From Polyangiaceae bacterium (GTDB lineage Bacteria; Myxococcota_A; Polyangia; Polyangiales; Polyangiaceae), in the NCBI GenBank assembly GCA_020846005.1, contig JADLEQ010000055.1, forward strand, positions 62,001 to 126,000: DNA of 64,000 nt, read 5' to 3'. The position numbers and the translations under genes were made by a program. Below, piece after piece: positions 1-8,333 of the stretch. A model generated the notes under the pieces. It was not told where the DNA came from, ran no database searches, and worked only from the letters and a program-made list of their open reading frames with translations. Position 1 is the first letter of the stretch. The number at the start of each line of letters is the position of its first letter.

Positions 1-788
1 GTGAGCGGCATCGCGCCGAGGAGCGGAGCGTGCCAGACCCCAGTACGGATCCCCATCCCGACGAACAGGAGGAAGTAGCAGGCGAGGAGCGCCGCCGCGT
101 AGAGCACGAGTCCGCCGGCGTACTTGCCGAAGAAGAGGACGTGCCGCCCGATCGGCTTGGAGATCAGCACGTCCACCGCGCCCGCCTGGAGCATCGCCGG
201 GTAGTAGCCCGCGCACGCCGCGATGAACCCCCACATGCTCAACGTGAAGAGGAACCTCACGGCGAGCGACAACCAGATCTCAGCGCCCTTCTCCAGCGGC
301 GTGATGCCCTTCGCGCGCTCGTCGACGATCTTCTGCGCTTCGTCGAGCAGCTCTTGCTGGAGCGCGAGCAGCGACTTGGCACGCTCTCGGGACTCGGCGG
401 AGAGCGTCTCCTCCTCGGCCTTGGCTTCCTCGACTTGCTCGGCGGCCGCGCCCGCCTCGGCGAGGCGCTGCCGCTTGCGGACGGCCTTCCGGTACTTGGC
501 CTGCGCCTCGTCGTACGCCGTCCGCGCGGGCAGCGAGCGCTGCTCGAAGCCGCGCTCCTTGGCGACGGCCGCGCGATAGGCCTCGTCCCAGCTGGTCTCG
601 AAGTCGCCGGTGCCCTGCGTCTGGAAGGCCACCCCGAGGACGGCCTTTCCGTCCGGGCCCGTCAGCACCTTCGGGATGGCGAGCATCCCGCCGGTCAGCA
701 GCAGCATGAGCCCGATGAGGACGAGGAAGACGATCTGCTGCTTCGACTGGCGCCAGGTGTCGCTCACGATGGCGAGAAACGGGGTCAC
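1..788 (-). CDS. ABC-2 type transporter permease subunit (3' end outside window)
   Basis: Membrane half of an ABC exporter; 262 codons are visible and the C terminus lies outside the window. The product has a first membrane segment at about residues 19-40, a long charged coiled-coil-like stretch (about 90-150), and two further membrane segments near 175-198 and 225-248. The stretch LISKPIGRHVLFFGKY before the third segment is the usual ABC-2 family signature (SKP-x-x-R ... GK). It starts with GTG, and that GTG overlaps the TGA of the ATP-binding gene (GTGA), so the two are translationally coupled and make one transporter. No ATG is available in frame nearby. The substrate cannot be told. The coiled-coil insertion between helices 1 and 2 suggests an extracytoplasmic domain. 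Confidence 0.85.
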   Translation of the reverse strand, partial: MTPFLAIVSDTWRQSKQQIVFLVLIGLMLLLTGGMLAIPKVLTGPDGKAVLGVAFQTQGTGDFETSWDEAYRAAVAKERGFEQRSLPARTAYDEAQAKYRKAVRKRQRLAEAGAAAEQVEEAKAEEETLSAESRERAKSLLALQQELLDEAQKIVDERAKGITPLEKGAEIWLSLAVRFLFTLSMWGFIAACAGYYPAMLQAGAVDVLISKPIGRHVLFFGKYAGGLVLYAAALLACYFLLFVGMGIRTGVWHAPLLGAMPL

Positions 789-1759
789 GTGCGCGTCCCT
801 CCCACGCCCTGGTCCTCCTGGGCGCCGATGAGATCGATGAACGCGTCCTCGAGATTCGCCCGCTGCGGCTCGACGCCGTAGATGGCCACGCCACGCGACC
901 GGAGCGCGTCGATGGCGCGCGGGATCTCCTCGCGGGAGGGGAGCGTCACCGTGACCCCGGACGCGTGCGGGCCAACGGCGCCGAGCTCCGCGAGCGCGGC
1001 CTGCGCATCGGCGCCGAGCTCACCCGTCGTGAAGCGCACCTCCACGGCGCCTCGCTCCGTGCGGACGGTGTCGCGGATCTCGTCGACGGTGCCCTGCTGG
1101 AGGACCCGACCATGATGCATGATGGCGACGTGATCACAGATCTGTTCCACCTCGAGCAGGAGGTGGGAGTTCAGGAACACGGTGGTCCCCTTGCGACACA
1201 GGTCCTGGATGACGGTGCGGATGTGTTGGCGCCCGACCGGATCCACGCCATCCGTCGGCTCGTCGAGGAAGACGAGCTTCGGGCTGCCGAGCATGGCCTG
1301 CGCGAGGCCGATCCGCTGCTGCATCCCCTTGCTGAACTTGGTGACCCGCGTCGTGCCCCACTCGCGCATTCCCACCAGCTCGAGCTTCTCGTCGATGTCC
1401 TTGGCGAGCGCAGCGCCCGAGTGGCCCGCGAGCTGGCCGAAGTACTCCAGCACCCCACGGCCGGTGAGGTAGGGAGGGAAGCGGTGACCCTCCGGGAGGT
1501 ATCCCACCTCGCGCCGAGAGACGGGGAGCTCCACGTCGCGCCCGAGGAGGGTCGCGAACCCCTGCGACGGCCGTACGATCGACAGCAGGATCTTCACGAG
1601 CGTGCTCTTGCCGGCGCCGTTCGGCCCGAGCAGGCCGAACGCCGACCCCGCCGGGACGCGCAGGTTCACCGCGTCGAGCGCGCGGACCCTCCCCTTGTAG
1701 ACCTTCCCGAGCCCGTGTGTCTCGACGGCGTGCGCCCCGCCGGTTCCCCCCGTAGCCAC
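785..1759 (-). CDS. ABC transporter ATP-binding protein
   Basis: ATPase subunit of the exporter whose permease follows directly. It shows Walker A GPNGAGKST (residues 45-53), the signature FSKGMQQR, Walker B LVFLDEPTDG, and the switch His in LNSHLL. The C-terminal 80 residues after the nucleotide-binding domain are typical of ABC-2 exporter ATPases of the NatA/CcmA type (family about 300 residues; this one 324). The stop codon overlaps the permease start by four bases (GTGA), so both are made from one mRNA. Efflux of an unknown compound is the likely role; nothing in the sequence identifies it. Confidence 0.93.
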   Translation of the reverse strand: MATGGTGGAHAVETHGLGKVYKGRVRALDAVNLRVPAGSAFGLLGPNGAGKSTLVKILLSIVRPSQGFATLLGRDVELPVSRREVGYLPEGHRFPPYLTGRGVLEYFGQLAGHSGAALAKDIDEKLELVGMREWGTTRVTKFSKGMQQRIGLAQAMLGSPKLVFLDEPTDGVDPVGRQHIRTVIQDLCRKGTTVFLNSHLLLEVEQICDHVAIMHHGRVLQQGTVDEIRDTVRTERGAVEVRFTTGELGADAQAALAELGAVGPHASGVTVTLPSREEIPRAIDALRSRGVAIYGVEPQRANLEDAFIDLIGAQEDQGVGGTRT

Positions 1760-1763
1760 GGGT

Positions 1764-2330
1764 TCAGCTCGGCGCCTTGACGCGCTCGAGGTAGCTGGCG
1801 GTGCGTGTATCGACCCGGATCCACTCCCCCTCGGTGATGAAGAGCGGCACGGCGACCGTCGCGCCGGTCGAGATCTTCGCCGGCTTCGTGACGTTGGTGG
1901 CGGTGTCGCCCTTGGCGCCGGGCTCGGTCTCCACGATCTGCGCGACGATGTGCGGCGGCAGCGCGACCGACACCGGGTTGCCGTTGTAGATGGTGATCGT
2001 CACGTCAATGCCGTCCATCAGGAAGTCCGCCGCGTCACCGACGACCTCCTTCTGGACGCTCACCTGATCGCCGGACTGCGAGTTCATGAAGACGTACGCG
2101 TCGCCGTCCGCGTAGATGTACTGGAGCGTGCGGTCCTCCACGTCGGCGGGCTCGAGCTTCTCCCCGGAGCGGATGTTGCGCTCGATGGTGCCACCCGTGA
2201 GCATGTTGCGCATCTTGGTGCGCGTGAACGCTTGCCCCTTGCCGGGCTTCACGAACTGGAAGTCGACGACGACGTAGGGCTGGCCGTCCTGCAGGATCTT
2301 GAGCCCTTTTCGGATGTCACTCGTGTCCAT
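1764..2330 (-). CDS. efp: Elongation factor P
   Basis: Ribosome-binding factor that relieves stalling at polyproline stretches. The 188-residue product matches the family length and has all three beta-barrel domains. The loop that reaches the peptidyl-transferase centre reads PGKGQ, with Lys31 at the tip. This is the lysine type (as in E. coli Lys34), not the arginine type. The C-terminal domain carries the family stretch KVDTR/VDTRTASYLERVK. I chose the ATG giving MDTSDIRKG; an upstream in-frame start would add 30 Arg/Pro-rich residues not found in EF-P. No EpmA/EpmB modification genes are in this window. The gene lies four bases upstream of the ABC gene pair, probably by chance. Confidence 0.96.
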   Translation of the reverse strand: MDTSDIRKGLKILQDGQPYVVVDFQFVKPGKGQAFTRTKMRNMLTGGTIERNIRSGEKLEPADVEDRTLQYIYADGDAYVFMNSQSGDQVSVQKEVVGDAADFLMDGIDVTITIYNGNPVSVALPPHIVAQIVETEPGAKGDTATNVTKPAKISTGATVAVPLFITEGEWIRVDTRTASYLERVKAPS

Positions 2331-2518
2331 CGGGGAGTCCGTCGGTAGCGGCGCCGCGAACCGGCCCGGTGGGGACCGGCGGCGCGGCGGCCTCTTGGCA
2401 CGTCCGGCGGGCAGAGGCAAGCCGGCGGGGAGCAGCCCCGGCGGCCCGCCCGCTGGCGGCGGGGGAGAGCGCGAGCTTGCCCGCGGGGCCGGTCGCGGGG
2501 TAACTGCGCCCCACGGGC

Positions 2519-3373
2519 ATGGACGAGTACGAGCTCGAGGAGGTCAAGCGCGAGATCGTCGAGGGGCGAGCGCTCGCCATTCGCACGAACAACCTCGTGA
2601 ACGCGCTCTCGGCTGACTTGAAGGCGATCGCGCGTCGACAGCAGGCGACCGAGCGGCGCTACTTCGTGAACGCCGCGCTCGTGTACGTGATCAGCATGGT
2701 GGCCGTCCTGGTGCTGACCAAGGTGGCGTCGGACGCGCGGCTGGAGACGGCGCGTGCCGAGGCCGGGACGACCCGGGAGCGCGTCCAGGCGCTCACCACC
2801 GAGCTCGAGACGCTGCGGCAGGCCGAGGAGGCGCGCGTGCGGACGGGTCGCCAGGCGTCGGAGTTCTGGGACCTCGCGGCCCAGGGCAAGCGGCGCGAGC
2901 TGCTCGAGAAGTGGCCGGAGGTGCAGAAGCTCCCCCTCACGCGGGCGGAGCGCGCGGCGTTCGAGGCGTCGGTCGCGAGGGCGCGCGCCGAGCTCTCGCT
3001 GCTCGACTACCAGGAGGGCCTCGAGCACGTCCGGGCCGGGCGCTGGCACGAGGCGCAGGCGTCGCTTCGCGCGTCGCTCGCGCAGCAACCGGAGGCGTCC
3101 CACGCGGCGGTCGCGACGCTCGAGCTCGGCCGGGCGCTCACGGCGCTCGGGCGTCAGCGCGAGGCGATCCCGCTGCTGTCGCAGCTCGCGGAGTCCTCCA
3201 CCGATCGCGAGGTGATGGACGACGCCACGTTCCTCCTCGCCAAGGCCCAGATCGAGATCCAGGCGTGGAACGACGCCAAGGGGACGCTCCGCTCGCTCAT
3301 CCGACGCTTCCCGACGAGCCCGTTCGCGAACCCCGCGAAGACGATGCTCGCGGAGCTCGGGCTCGAGCACTGA
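2519..3373 (+). CDS. TPR-repeat protein with one membrane anchor
   Basis: A 284-residue protein with no recognised enzymatic domain. The N-terminal 48 residues are charged and cytoplasmic, one membrane helix spans about 49-67, a coiled coil follows to about 110, and the C-terminal half has tetratricopeptide-like helical pairs. Near residues 170-180 is GLEHVRAGRWHEAQASLR, and later DATFLLAKAQIEIQAWNDA. Such anchored TPR proteins are common scaffolds in Myxococcota. It is divergent from efp across a 188-base gap. Its 3' end faces the lipoprotein gene at 3401, with only 27 bases between the stops. The function is unknown. Confidence 0.8.
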   Translation: MDEYELEEVKREIVEGRALAIRTNNLVNALSADLKAIARRQQATERRYFVNAALVYVISMVAVLVLTKVASDARLETARAEAGTTRERVQALTTELETLRQAEEARVRTGRQASEFWDLAAQGKRRELLEKWPEVQKLPLTRAERAAFEASVARARAELSLLDYQEGLEHVRAGRWHEAQASLRASLAQQPEASHAAVATLELGRALTALGRQREAIPLLSQLAESSTDREVMDDATFLLAKAQIEIQAWNDAKGTLRSLIRRFPTSPFANPAKTMLAELGLEH

Positions 3374-3400
3374 GGCCGCCGGCCCCACGCGCGCGATCGC

Positions 3401-4870
3401 TCAGGGCTGCACGAGCACCAGGCGCGGAGCCTGCCACCACCCGCCAGGCGCGAGGCTCGGCCGCGGCCCGACCAGCACCAGGGCGCGGTTCGCTCCGTCC
3501 ACCAGGCCGACGCCGCCGGAACCTGCCTGGATCTCCGACCACGCCACCGCGAGCGACGGGGCGCCCGAGTTGCTCTGCAGCACCTCCACGGTGCCGAGCG
3601 GCCACCCGTGCTCGGCGGCCGAGCGAGCTCCGGTGGGCTCGCGGGGGGCGAGCACGCCGTAGCCGACCGCGGTGGCCAGAGTGACCACCTCCCCGCCGGC
3701 GTCGGCGGGCGGCTGGACGCGGAAGTCGTGCTCGACGACGGAGCCGCGTGTCGCGTGCAGCACCTGGAGCCCCGCGCCGGCGCCAGGCGCGCGGCGGGCC
3801 AGACGTACGGCGATCGCGCCGAGCGTCGGCGTGAGCGGCGTGTAGGCGTCGCCGCAGACGGAGAGCTCGACGCCACCGCTGTGCTCGGCACCAGGGAAGC
3901 AGCCGGTGATCACGACGAGCACGTGCCGACCTCCAGCGACGGTGCCCGCGGGCAGGACGGGGAGTGGGAGCGCGCGGATCGGCGGGTCGCCCGGGCCGTC
4001 GCTCGCGCCCTCGGGCGGCGCGTCCGCGGCGGGCGCGTCCTCCGCCGCGTCGGGTGGGGCGTCGGGGCCGCCGTCCTCACCGGCCGCGTCCGACGAGGCG
4101 TCGGTGCCCGCAGCGTCGCCGCTCGCGTCCGCAGCGTCGCCGCTCGCGTCCGCTGCGTCCGCTGCGTCGAGCCCGGCCTCGCTCGCGGCGTCGCTCCCGC
4201 CCTCGGCCGGAGCGTCCGGGGCGGGCTCGGCCGCCGTCTCGCCGTCGGCCGCGTCCGCTGCGTCCGGCGGGTCGGTCGATCCCTCCGGGCCGGCGTCGGC
4301 CGCGGTGCCCTCGAGCGCGATCTCGGCGCCCGTGAGCGCCTCGACCCGCGCGAGCGACGCCGCGCAGTCGCGCCCGCCGAGGAGGGTGAGGTCGCCGCGG
4401 AAGACGACCAGCCGCAGATCGTCGGCGGCGAAGTCGAGCCCTTCAACCGACGAGTAGGCGCGCGTCGAGGCGTAGTCGATCACCAGCGGCCACCCCACCG
4501 GCGCGCCCACGCCGCCCGTGACGCGCACGAAGCACACCGCCACCCGATCGGCGTCCGGGACTCCGTTCAATACGGTGAGCAGGTCGGGGCCATCTCCGCC
4601 GGCGTCGGCCGGGCCGTCCGCCGGCGGCGCGTCGGCAGGCGCGTCCGCGGCCGAGTCGAGCCCCGAGTCACCCGTAGCCCCGCCGGCATCCGGGGACGTG
4701 GCCCCGGCGCCGCCCCCGCCCGCGCCCGCGCCGGCTGCGCCCCCGGCGCCCGGGCGGTCCCTGCGGGCGAGGATCGAGTGATCCGTGGTGCACGCGGCGA
4801 CCACGGCCGCGACGCCGAAGCTCGCCGTGCGCGCCCTGCTCCACCGCCCGGCCACGCGCCCCCCGACCAC
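3401..4870 (-). CDS. Asp/Ala-rich surface lipoprotein, DUF4397-like ends
   Basis: Predicted outer-membrane or surface lipoprotein of 489 residues. The signal peptide ends in the lipobox VAAC (Cys27). Two structured parts (about 95-195 and 320-489) flank a low-complexity stretch of about 120 residues made almost only of Asp, Ala, Pro, Gly and Ser. The structured parts resemble DUF4397-type beta domains loosely (for example LQVLHATRGSVVEHDF). This is a weak match, and the clear DUF4397 protein of the window is the one at 11209. It starts with GTG three bases after the cysC stop, so the two are probably cotranscribed. The linker is partly encoded by tandem repeats (4110-4169). The function is unknown. 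Confidence 0.75.
   Translation of the reverse strand: MVGGRVAGRWSRARTASFGVAAVVAACTTDHSILARRDRPGAGGAAGAGAGGGGAGATSPDAGGATGDSGLDSAADAPADAPPADGPADAGGDGPDLLTVLNGVPDADRVAVCFVRVTGGVGAPVGWPLVIDYASTRAYSSVEGLDFAADDLRLVVFRGDLTLLGGRDCAASLARVEALTGAEIALEGTAADAGPEGSTDPPDAADAADGETAAEPAPDAPAEGGSDAASEAGLDAADAADASGDAADASGDAAGTDASSDAAGEDGGPDAPPDAAEDAPAADAPPEGASDGPGDPPIRALPLPVLPAGTVAGGRHVLVVITGCFPGAEHSGGVELSVCGDAYTPLTPTLGAIAVRLARRAPGAGAGLQVLHATRGSVVEHDFRVQPPADAGGEVVTLATAVGYGVLAPREPTGARSAAEHGWPLGTVEVLQSNSGAPSLAVAWSEIQAGSGGVGLVDGANRALVLVGPRPSLAPGGWWQAPRLVLVQP
4110..4169 (-). repeat. Tandem repeats inside the Asp/Ala-rich lipoprotein gene
   Basis: Two perfect 21-bp copies (4110-4130, 4131-4151) are followed by two 9-bp copies with one mismatch (4152-4160, 4161-4169). 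All lengths are multiples of three, so copy-number change would lengthen or shorten the acidic linker without a frameshift. Confidence 0.85.
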
Positions 4871-4873
4871 CGC

Positions 4874-5395
4874 TCAGATGCCAGCCCGGCCGCGCATGGT
4901 CCCGATCCGGCGCCGCACCATCGAGGCGCCCTCCTCTGGATCCACCTCGTCGGTGTTCACGATCACGTCGGCGTCCGTCGGCTCCTCGTAGGGGAAGCCG
5001 ATGAGGTTCTGGAGGCTCCCCTGGCGCGCGCGGGCGTACAGGCCCTTCGGGTCCCGCCGCTCACACGTCTCCGGGTGGGCCTTCACGTAGACCAACAAGA
5101 ACCGATCGGCGCCGATGACGCCCCTCGCCCGCTGGCGGTCCTCCGCGAACGGCGAGATGAGCGTCACGATCACGTGGAAACCTTGGTCGGCGAGCATCCG
5201 CGCCATGCCGGCGACGCGGCGGGCGTGCTCGCTCCGCGCGGGCTTGTCGTACCCCAGGTCACTGGAGATGTGCTCGCGGATGATGTCGCCGTCGAGCAGG
5301 ACCGTCCGCAGCGAGGCCGACACGAGTGAGGCGCCGAGCGTGCTCTTCCCGGCGCCGCTGCGCCCCGTCATCCACACGACCGATCCGGTGCTCAT
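4874..5395 (-). CDS. cysC: Adenylylsulfate (APS) kinase
   Basis: Phosphorylates adenosine 5'-phosphosulfate to PAPS with ATP, supplying activated sulfate for sulfation or reduction. The product is 173 residues, a little shorter than the usual 180-200. It has Walker A GRSGAGKST (11-19), the LDGD motif (34-37), TLISPFAEDR, and the DPKGLYARARQG loop found in CysC. The ATG is preceded by GAGGAG at a normal distance, and a TAGCCT hexamer 23 bases upstream may be the -10. No ATP sulfurylase, PAPS reductase or sulfotransferase gene lies nearby. The only partner is the surface lipoprotein gene three bases downstream. Confidence 0.93.
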   Translation of the reverse strand: MSTGSVVWMTGRSGAGKSTLGASLVSASLRTVLLDGDIIREHISSDLGYDKPARSEHARRVAGMARMLADQGFHVIVTLISPFAEDRQRARGVIGADRFLLVYVKAHPETCERRDPKGLYARARQGSLQNLIGFPYEEPTDADVIVNTDEVDPEEGASMVRRRIGTMRGRAGI

Positions 5396-5553
5396 GAGCT
5401 CCTCTGAGTTGGGCGCGGCAGGCTAGCACCCCGGCGCGCGGCGCGGGCGGATGCGCGAAACGACACCCGGCCCGCCTGGGCTCCCGCGCGTCTTCCTCGC
5501 CGGCGGGGGAGACGAGCCCCCCGCCCGGCGGTCTCGACACGCGCCGGACCTGG

Positions 5554-6507
5554 TCAATGGACGGTGATGAGCTTCACGTCGAAGACGAGCATCCCTGCCG
5601 GGCGCCCGCCCTGGGGCTTGTCGCCGTACGCGAGCGCGGCCGGGATCCAGAAGCGCATCGTGTCGCCCTCTTTCATGAGCTGGAGGCCCTCCGTCCAGCC
5701 CTTGATGACGTTCGACAACGGGAACGTGGTCGGCTCGCCTCGCAGGACCGAGGAGTCGAACAGCTTGCCGTCGGTCGTCCAGCCCGTGTAGTGGACGGTG
5801 ACGCGGCTCGCCGCCGTCGGCTTCTTGGTGCCCTTGCCGGGCTCGAGCAGGCGGTACGCGAGGCCGGTCGGCGTCTTCTTCGCGGTCGGCGGCGCCGCCT
5901 TCACGTCCTTCGGCGTCTCCGGCGGCGGAGGCGACGCGATGATCTCGAGCAACTCCACGTCGAACGTCAGGTTGCCCGAGGGCGCGCCCATCCGGGGCGA
6001 GTCCCCGTAGGCGAGCGCCGCCGGGATCCAGAGGCGGCGGCGCTCCCCGACGACCATCAGCTGCAGCGCCTCCGTCCACCCCTTGATGACCTGGGTCACG
6101 CCGAAGGTGGCCGGCTGGCCACGCTGCACGGACGAATCGAACAGCTTGCCGTCGGTCGTCCAGCCCGAGTAGTGCACCTTCACTCGGTCGTGCTCCTTCG
6201 GCTTCTCGGCCCCGGCGCCGGGGGCGAGCACCTTGTAGGCGAGGCCGCTCTTCGTCTTCTGCGCGTCGGCGGGAGGCGCCGCCACGTCCGAGGGCACCGG
6301 AGGCGCCGCCGGAGGCGCCTGCGCCGACAGCCCGGGCGGGAGGACGAGGTTCGGCTTCAGCGCGACGCCGCGCGGGCCGACGGTCGTCGCAGCGGACGCC
6401 GACGCCCGGGCCGGCGGCTCCGGCTTCGGCTGCTCCTTGGAGCAGGCGACCATCCCCGCGGTGGGGACCCACGCGACGACCCAGAGAGCGCGAAGCGACT
6501 GAAGCAT
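5554..6507 (-). CDS. Lipoprotein with two tandem FKBP-type peptidyl-prolyl isomerase domains
   Basis: Predicted periplasmic prolyl isomerase anchored by lipid. The signal peptide ends in the lipobox MVAC (Cys22). After a Pro/Ala-rich linker come two complete FKBP domains, about residues 85-190 and 215-317. Both show VHYSGW/VHYTGW, DGKLFDSS, QVIKGW/NVIKGW, and WIPAALAYGD, so the active-site aromatics appear intact. The repeats are close enough to suggest duplication within this gene. I chose the ATG at 6507 because it gives a clean signal peptide; an ATG 36 bases upstream adds only basic residues. It is divergent from the Tudor-like lipoprotein gene across 90 bases. Confidence 0.93.
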   Translation of the reverse strand: MLQSLRALWVVAWVPTAGMVACSKEQPKPEPPARASASAATTVGPRGVALKPNLVLPPGLSAQAPPAAPPVPSDVAAPPADAQKTKSGLAYKVLAPGAGAEKPKEHDRVKVHYSGWTTDGKLFDSSVQRGQPATFGVTQVIKGWTEALQLMVVGERRRLWIPAALAYGDSPRMGAPSGNLTFDVELLEIIASPPPPETPKDVKAAPPTAKKTPTGLAYRLLEPGKGTKKPTAASRVTVHYTGWTTDGKLFDSSVLRGEPTTFPLSNVIKGWTEGLQLMKEGDTMRFWIPAALAYGDKPQGGRPAGMLVFDVKLITVH

Positions 6508-6585
6508 GGCCGCGAGTCTTCTACGAGGACGCCCCGCATGCACGCCGAATCGGCGGACGGAGGGGACTCGGCGCGGGGACGAGCG

Positions 6586-6591
6586 TATCCT
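6586..6591 (+). promoter_or_regulatory. -10 element TATCCT of a probable leaderless promoter
   Basis: TATCCT lies six bases before the ATG at 6598 and no Shine-Dalgarno separates them, so transcription would begin at or next to the start codon. Confidence 0.5.
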
Positions 6592-6597
6592 CGCTCC

Positions 6598-7866
6598 ATG
6601 CCGACCCGCCGCCGCTCGCTGTCGCTCGCCCCCGCCACGCTGTTCGTCGCCGTCGCCTGCGCCGGCGCACCCCCGGCGGCGGAGGCGCCCGCCGCGGCGC
6701 CCGACCGCGCGGCCGAACCCCTCGTGACCAGCCCGGCCGATCCCACGGCGGTGGCCGTGCCGGGCCCGGCCCCGACCGCGGACCCGGCGCTAGCTCCCGC
6801 TCCCGATCGCGGCGCCGGAGATCGCGTGGTGACCGGGCCGAGCGAGCCGGCCGCGGCGGCGGCGTTCGCGCCCAACGCTCGCGTCCGTTGCCAGTGGAAG
6901 AACGGCGGGCGGGAGTACGCGGGGCGCGTCGTCGGTACCTCGGGCGGCCGCCTGATGGTGGACTACGACGACGGCGACAAGGAGGCGATCGCCCCCTCGC
7001 TGTGCCGAGGCGAGGCGGACGCGGCGCGCGGCGCGCAGCGGGTCGTCACGGGCCCGAGCGACGTCGCGGCGGCCGCGGCGTGGACCGCCGGCACGCGGGT
7101 TCGTTGCCGGTGGAAGGACGGATCGGTCGAGTACGCCGGCACCGTCGTCGGCGCGGCGGACGGTCGCCTCCTCGTCGACTACGACGACGGCGACAAGGAG
7201 GCGATCACCCCGTCCCGCTGCCGCAAGGACGCCGGGGCGACGGCCGCGCCGACCGCCGCGGGCGCGAGCCTCGCCGGCGAGTGGAAGATCCTCCGCGGGG
7301 CGAACCCCGGTGGCTCGCAGCCGTACTCGGGCTCCGTACGCGTCGGGGCTCGCGGGAGCGCCTGGTCGCTCGCGTGGACGATCCCCGGGTCGACCCCGTA
7401 CTCCGGAGTCGGGATCGAGCTCGGCGGGATCCTGGCCGTCGGGTGGTCGCAGAGCGGCGCCCGCCACGGCGTCGTCGTCTACCGGGTTGACGGCGGGCGC
7501 CTCTCCGGCAAGTGGACGAGCGACCAGCAGAGCGGTTCGGTCGGCACCGAAGACCTCGCGGGCCCGGCGGGGCTCTCGGGCGAGTACGCGATCGTGGCCG
7601 CGACAACCCCCAGCGGGGGTACCTATGCTGGGAAGGTGAGCATCCGCCCGACGGGCAAGACGTACCAGCTCGAGTGGAGGCTGACGAACGAGTCCTACCG
7701 GGGCGTGGGGATCCTACGGAACGGCGTGCTCGCGGTCGGCTGGGGGACGGGCGACGGGGTGGGCGTCGTCTCCTACGCGATCCGACCGGGCGAGCTCGAG
7801 GGGGCGTGGGCTCAACCCGGGGGGAGCGAGGTCGGGGTCGAGGTGCTCCAGCGCCAGCGCACGTGA
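6598..7866 (+). CDS. Exported protein with two Tudor-like and two beta-repeat domains
   Basis: A 422-residue exported protein, probably a lipoprotein (Cys21 after VAVA; the -3 residue is not ideal). Residues 95-137 and 167-209 are near-identical modules beginning RVRCQWKNG and RVRCRWKDG and ending VDYDDGDKEA. Their layout (basic strand, GxVV turn, acidic DYDDGD strand) is that of Tudor/agenet-like SH3 barrels. Each is preceded by RVVTGPS. Residues 226-422 hold two copies of a beta repeat with YSGSVRV/YAGKVSI, GVGIELGGILAVGWS/GVGILRNGVLAVGWG. The start is set by the signal peptide and the upstream TATCCT. The binding partner is unknown. The Tudor assignment is from pattern only. Confidence 0.8.
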   Translation: MPTRRRSLSLAPATLFVAVACAGAPPAAEAPAAAPDRAAEPLVTSPADPTAVAVPGPAPTADPALAPAPDRGAGDRVVTGPSEPAAAAAFAPNARVRCQWKNGGREYAGRVVGTSGGRLMVDYDDGDKEAIAPSLCRGEADAARGAQRVVTGPSDVAAAAAWTAGTRVRCRWKDGSVEYAGTVVGAADGRLLVDYDDGDKEAITPSRCRKDAGATAAPTAAGASLAGEWKILRGANPGGSQPYSGSVRVGARGSAWSLAWTIPGSTPYSGVGIELGGILAVGWSQSGARHGVVVYRVDGGRLSGKWTSDQQSGSVGTEDLAGPAGLSGEYAIVAATTPSGGTYAGKVSIRPTGKTYQLEWRLTNESYRGVGILRNGVLAVGWGTGDGVGVVSYAIRPGELEGAWAQPGGSEVGVEVLQRQRT

Positions 7867-7919
7867 GCCGCGCCGCGCCGAGGCCCAAGCGAGCGCGCCC
7901 GCCGCGTGTCGGGGGAGAC

Positions 7920-8333
7920 ATGCCGACGCCGCGCAACCGAGCGCCGCGGGCCACCGCCGCGCGACTCTTCGCTCTCGCGAGCCTGCTCGCGGTCACCTGC
8001 GCGCCACCGCCCGAGCCCCCGCGATCGCCCTTCCAGCGTCCGCCGGGGCACCGCCCGCCCTGGCCCCCGGGGAGCTCGATCACCACGTCGCGGATGTGCG
8101 CGTGTCGGGTGTGCGAGCCCAGCTCGTGCTGCCGCGGCTCCGACGCGGAGGTGGAGCGCGCGTCTCGCTGCGACGGCGCGACCGACGGCGACACGGTGGA
8201 CTTCAGCCGAGGTGGCGAGTGCGGAGGGCTCGCGATCGAGAGCTGCGCGGGGCAGTGTCGCCAGGAGGTCTGGCGGGTCAAGCAGAGCCAGGACTGCTCC
8301 GCGCGACAGCCGGCGACGTGTTGCCCCCCGTGA
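7920..8333 (+). CDS. Small Cys-rich exported protein
   Basis: A 137-residue protein with an N-terminal signal sequence ending LLAVTC, possibly a lipoprotein, although Thr at -1 is unusual. A Pro-rich stretch follows. The remaining 80 residues have a dense cysteine pattern (CACRVC, CC, C, C, C, C, C, CC) that suggests several disulfides. GGGGGAGA just before the ATG is a plausible ribosome binding site. The last 56 bases overlap the 3' end of the MFS gene on the other strand. No family is recognised. Confidence 0.65.
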   Translation: MPTPRNRAPRATAARLFALASLLAVTCAPPPEPPRSPFQRPPGHRPPWPPGSSITTSRMCACRVCEPSSCCRGSDAEVERASRCDGATDGDTVDFSRGGECGGLAIESCAGQCRQEVWRVKQSQDCSARQPATCCPP

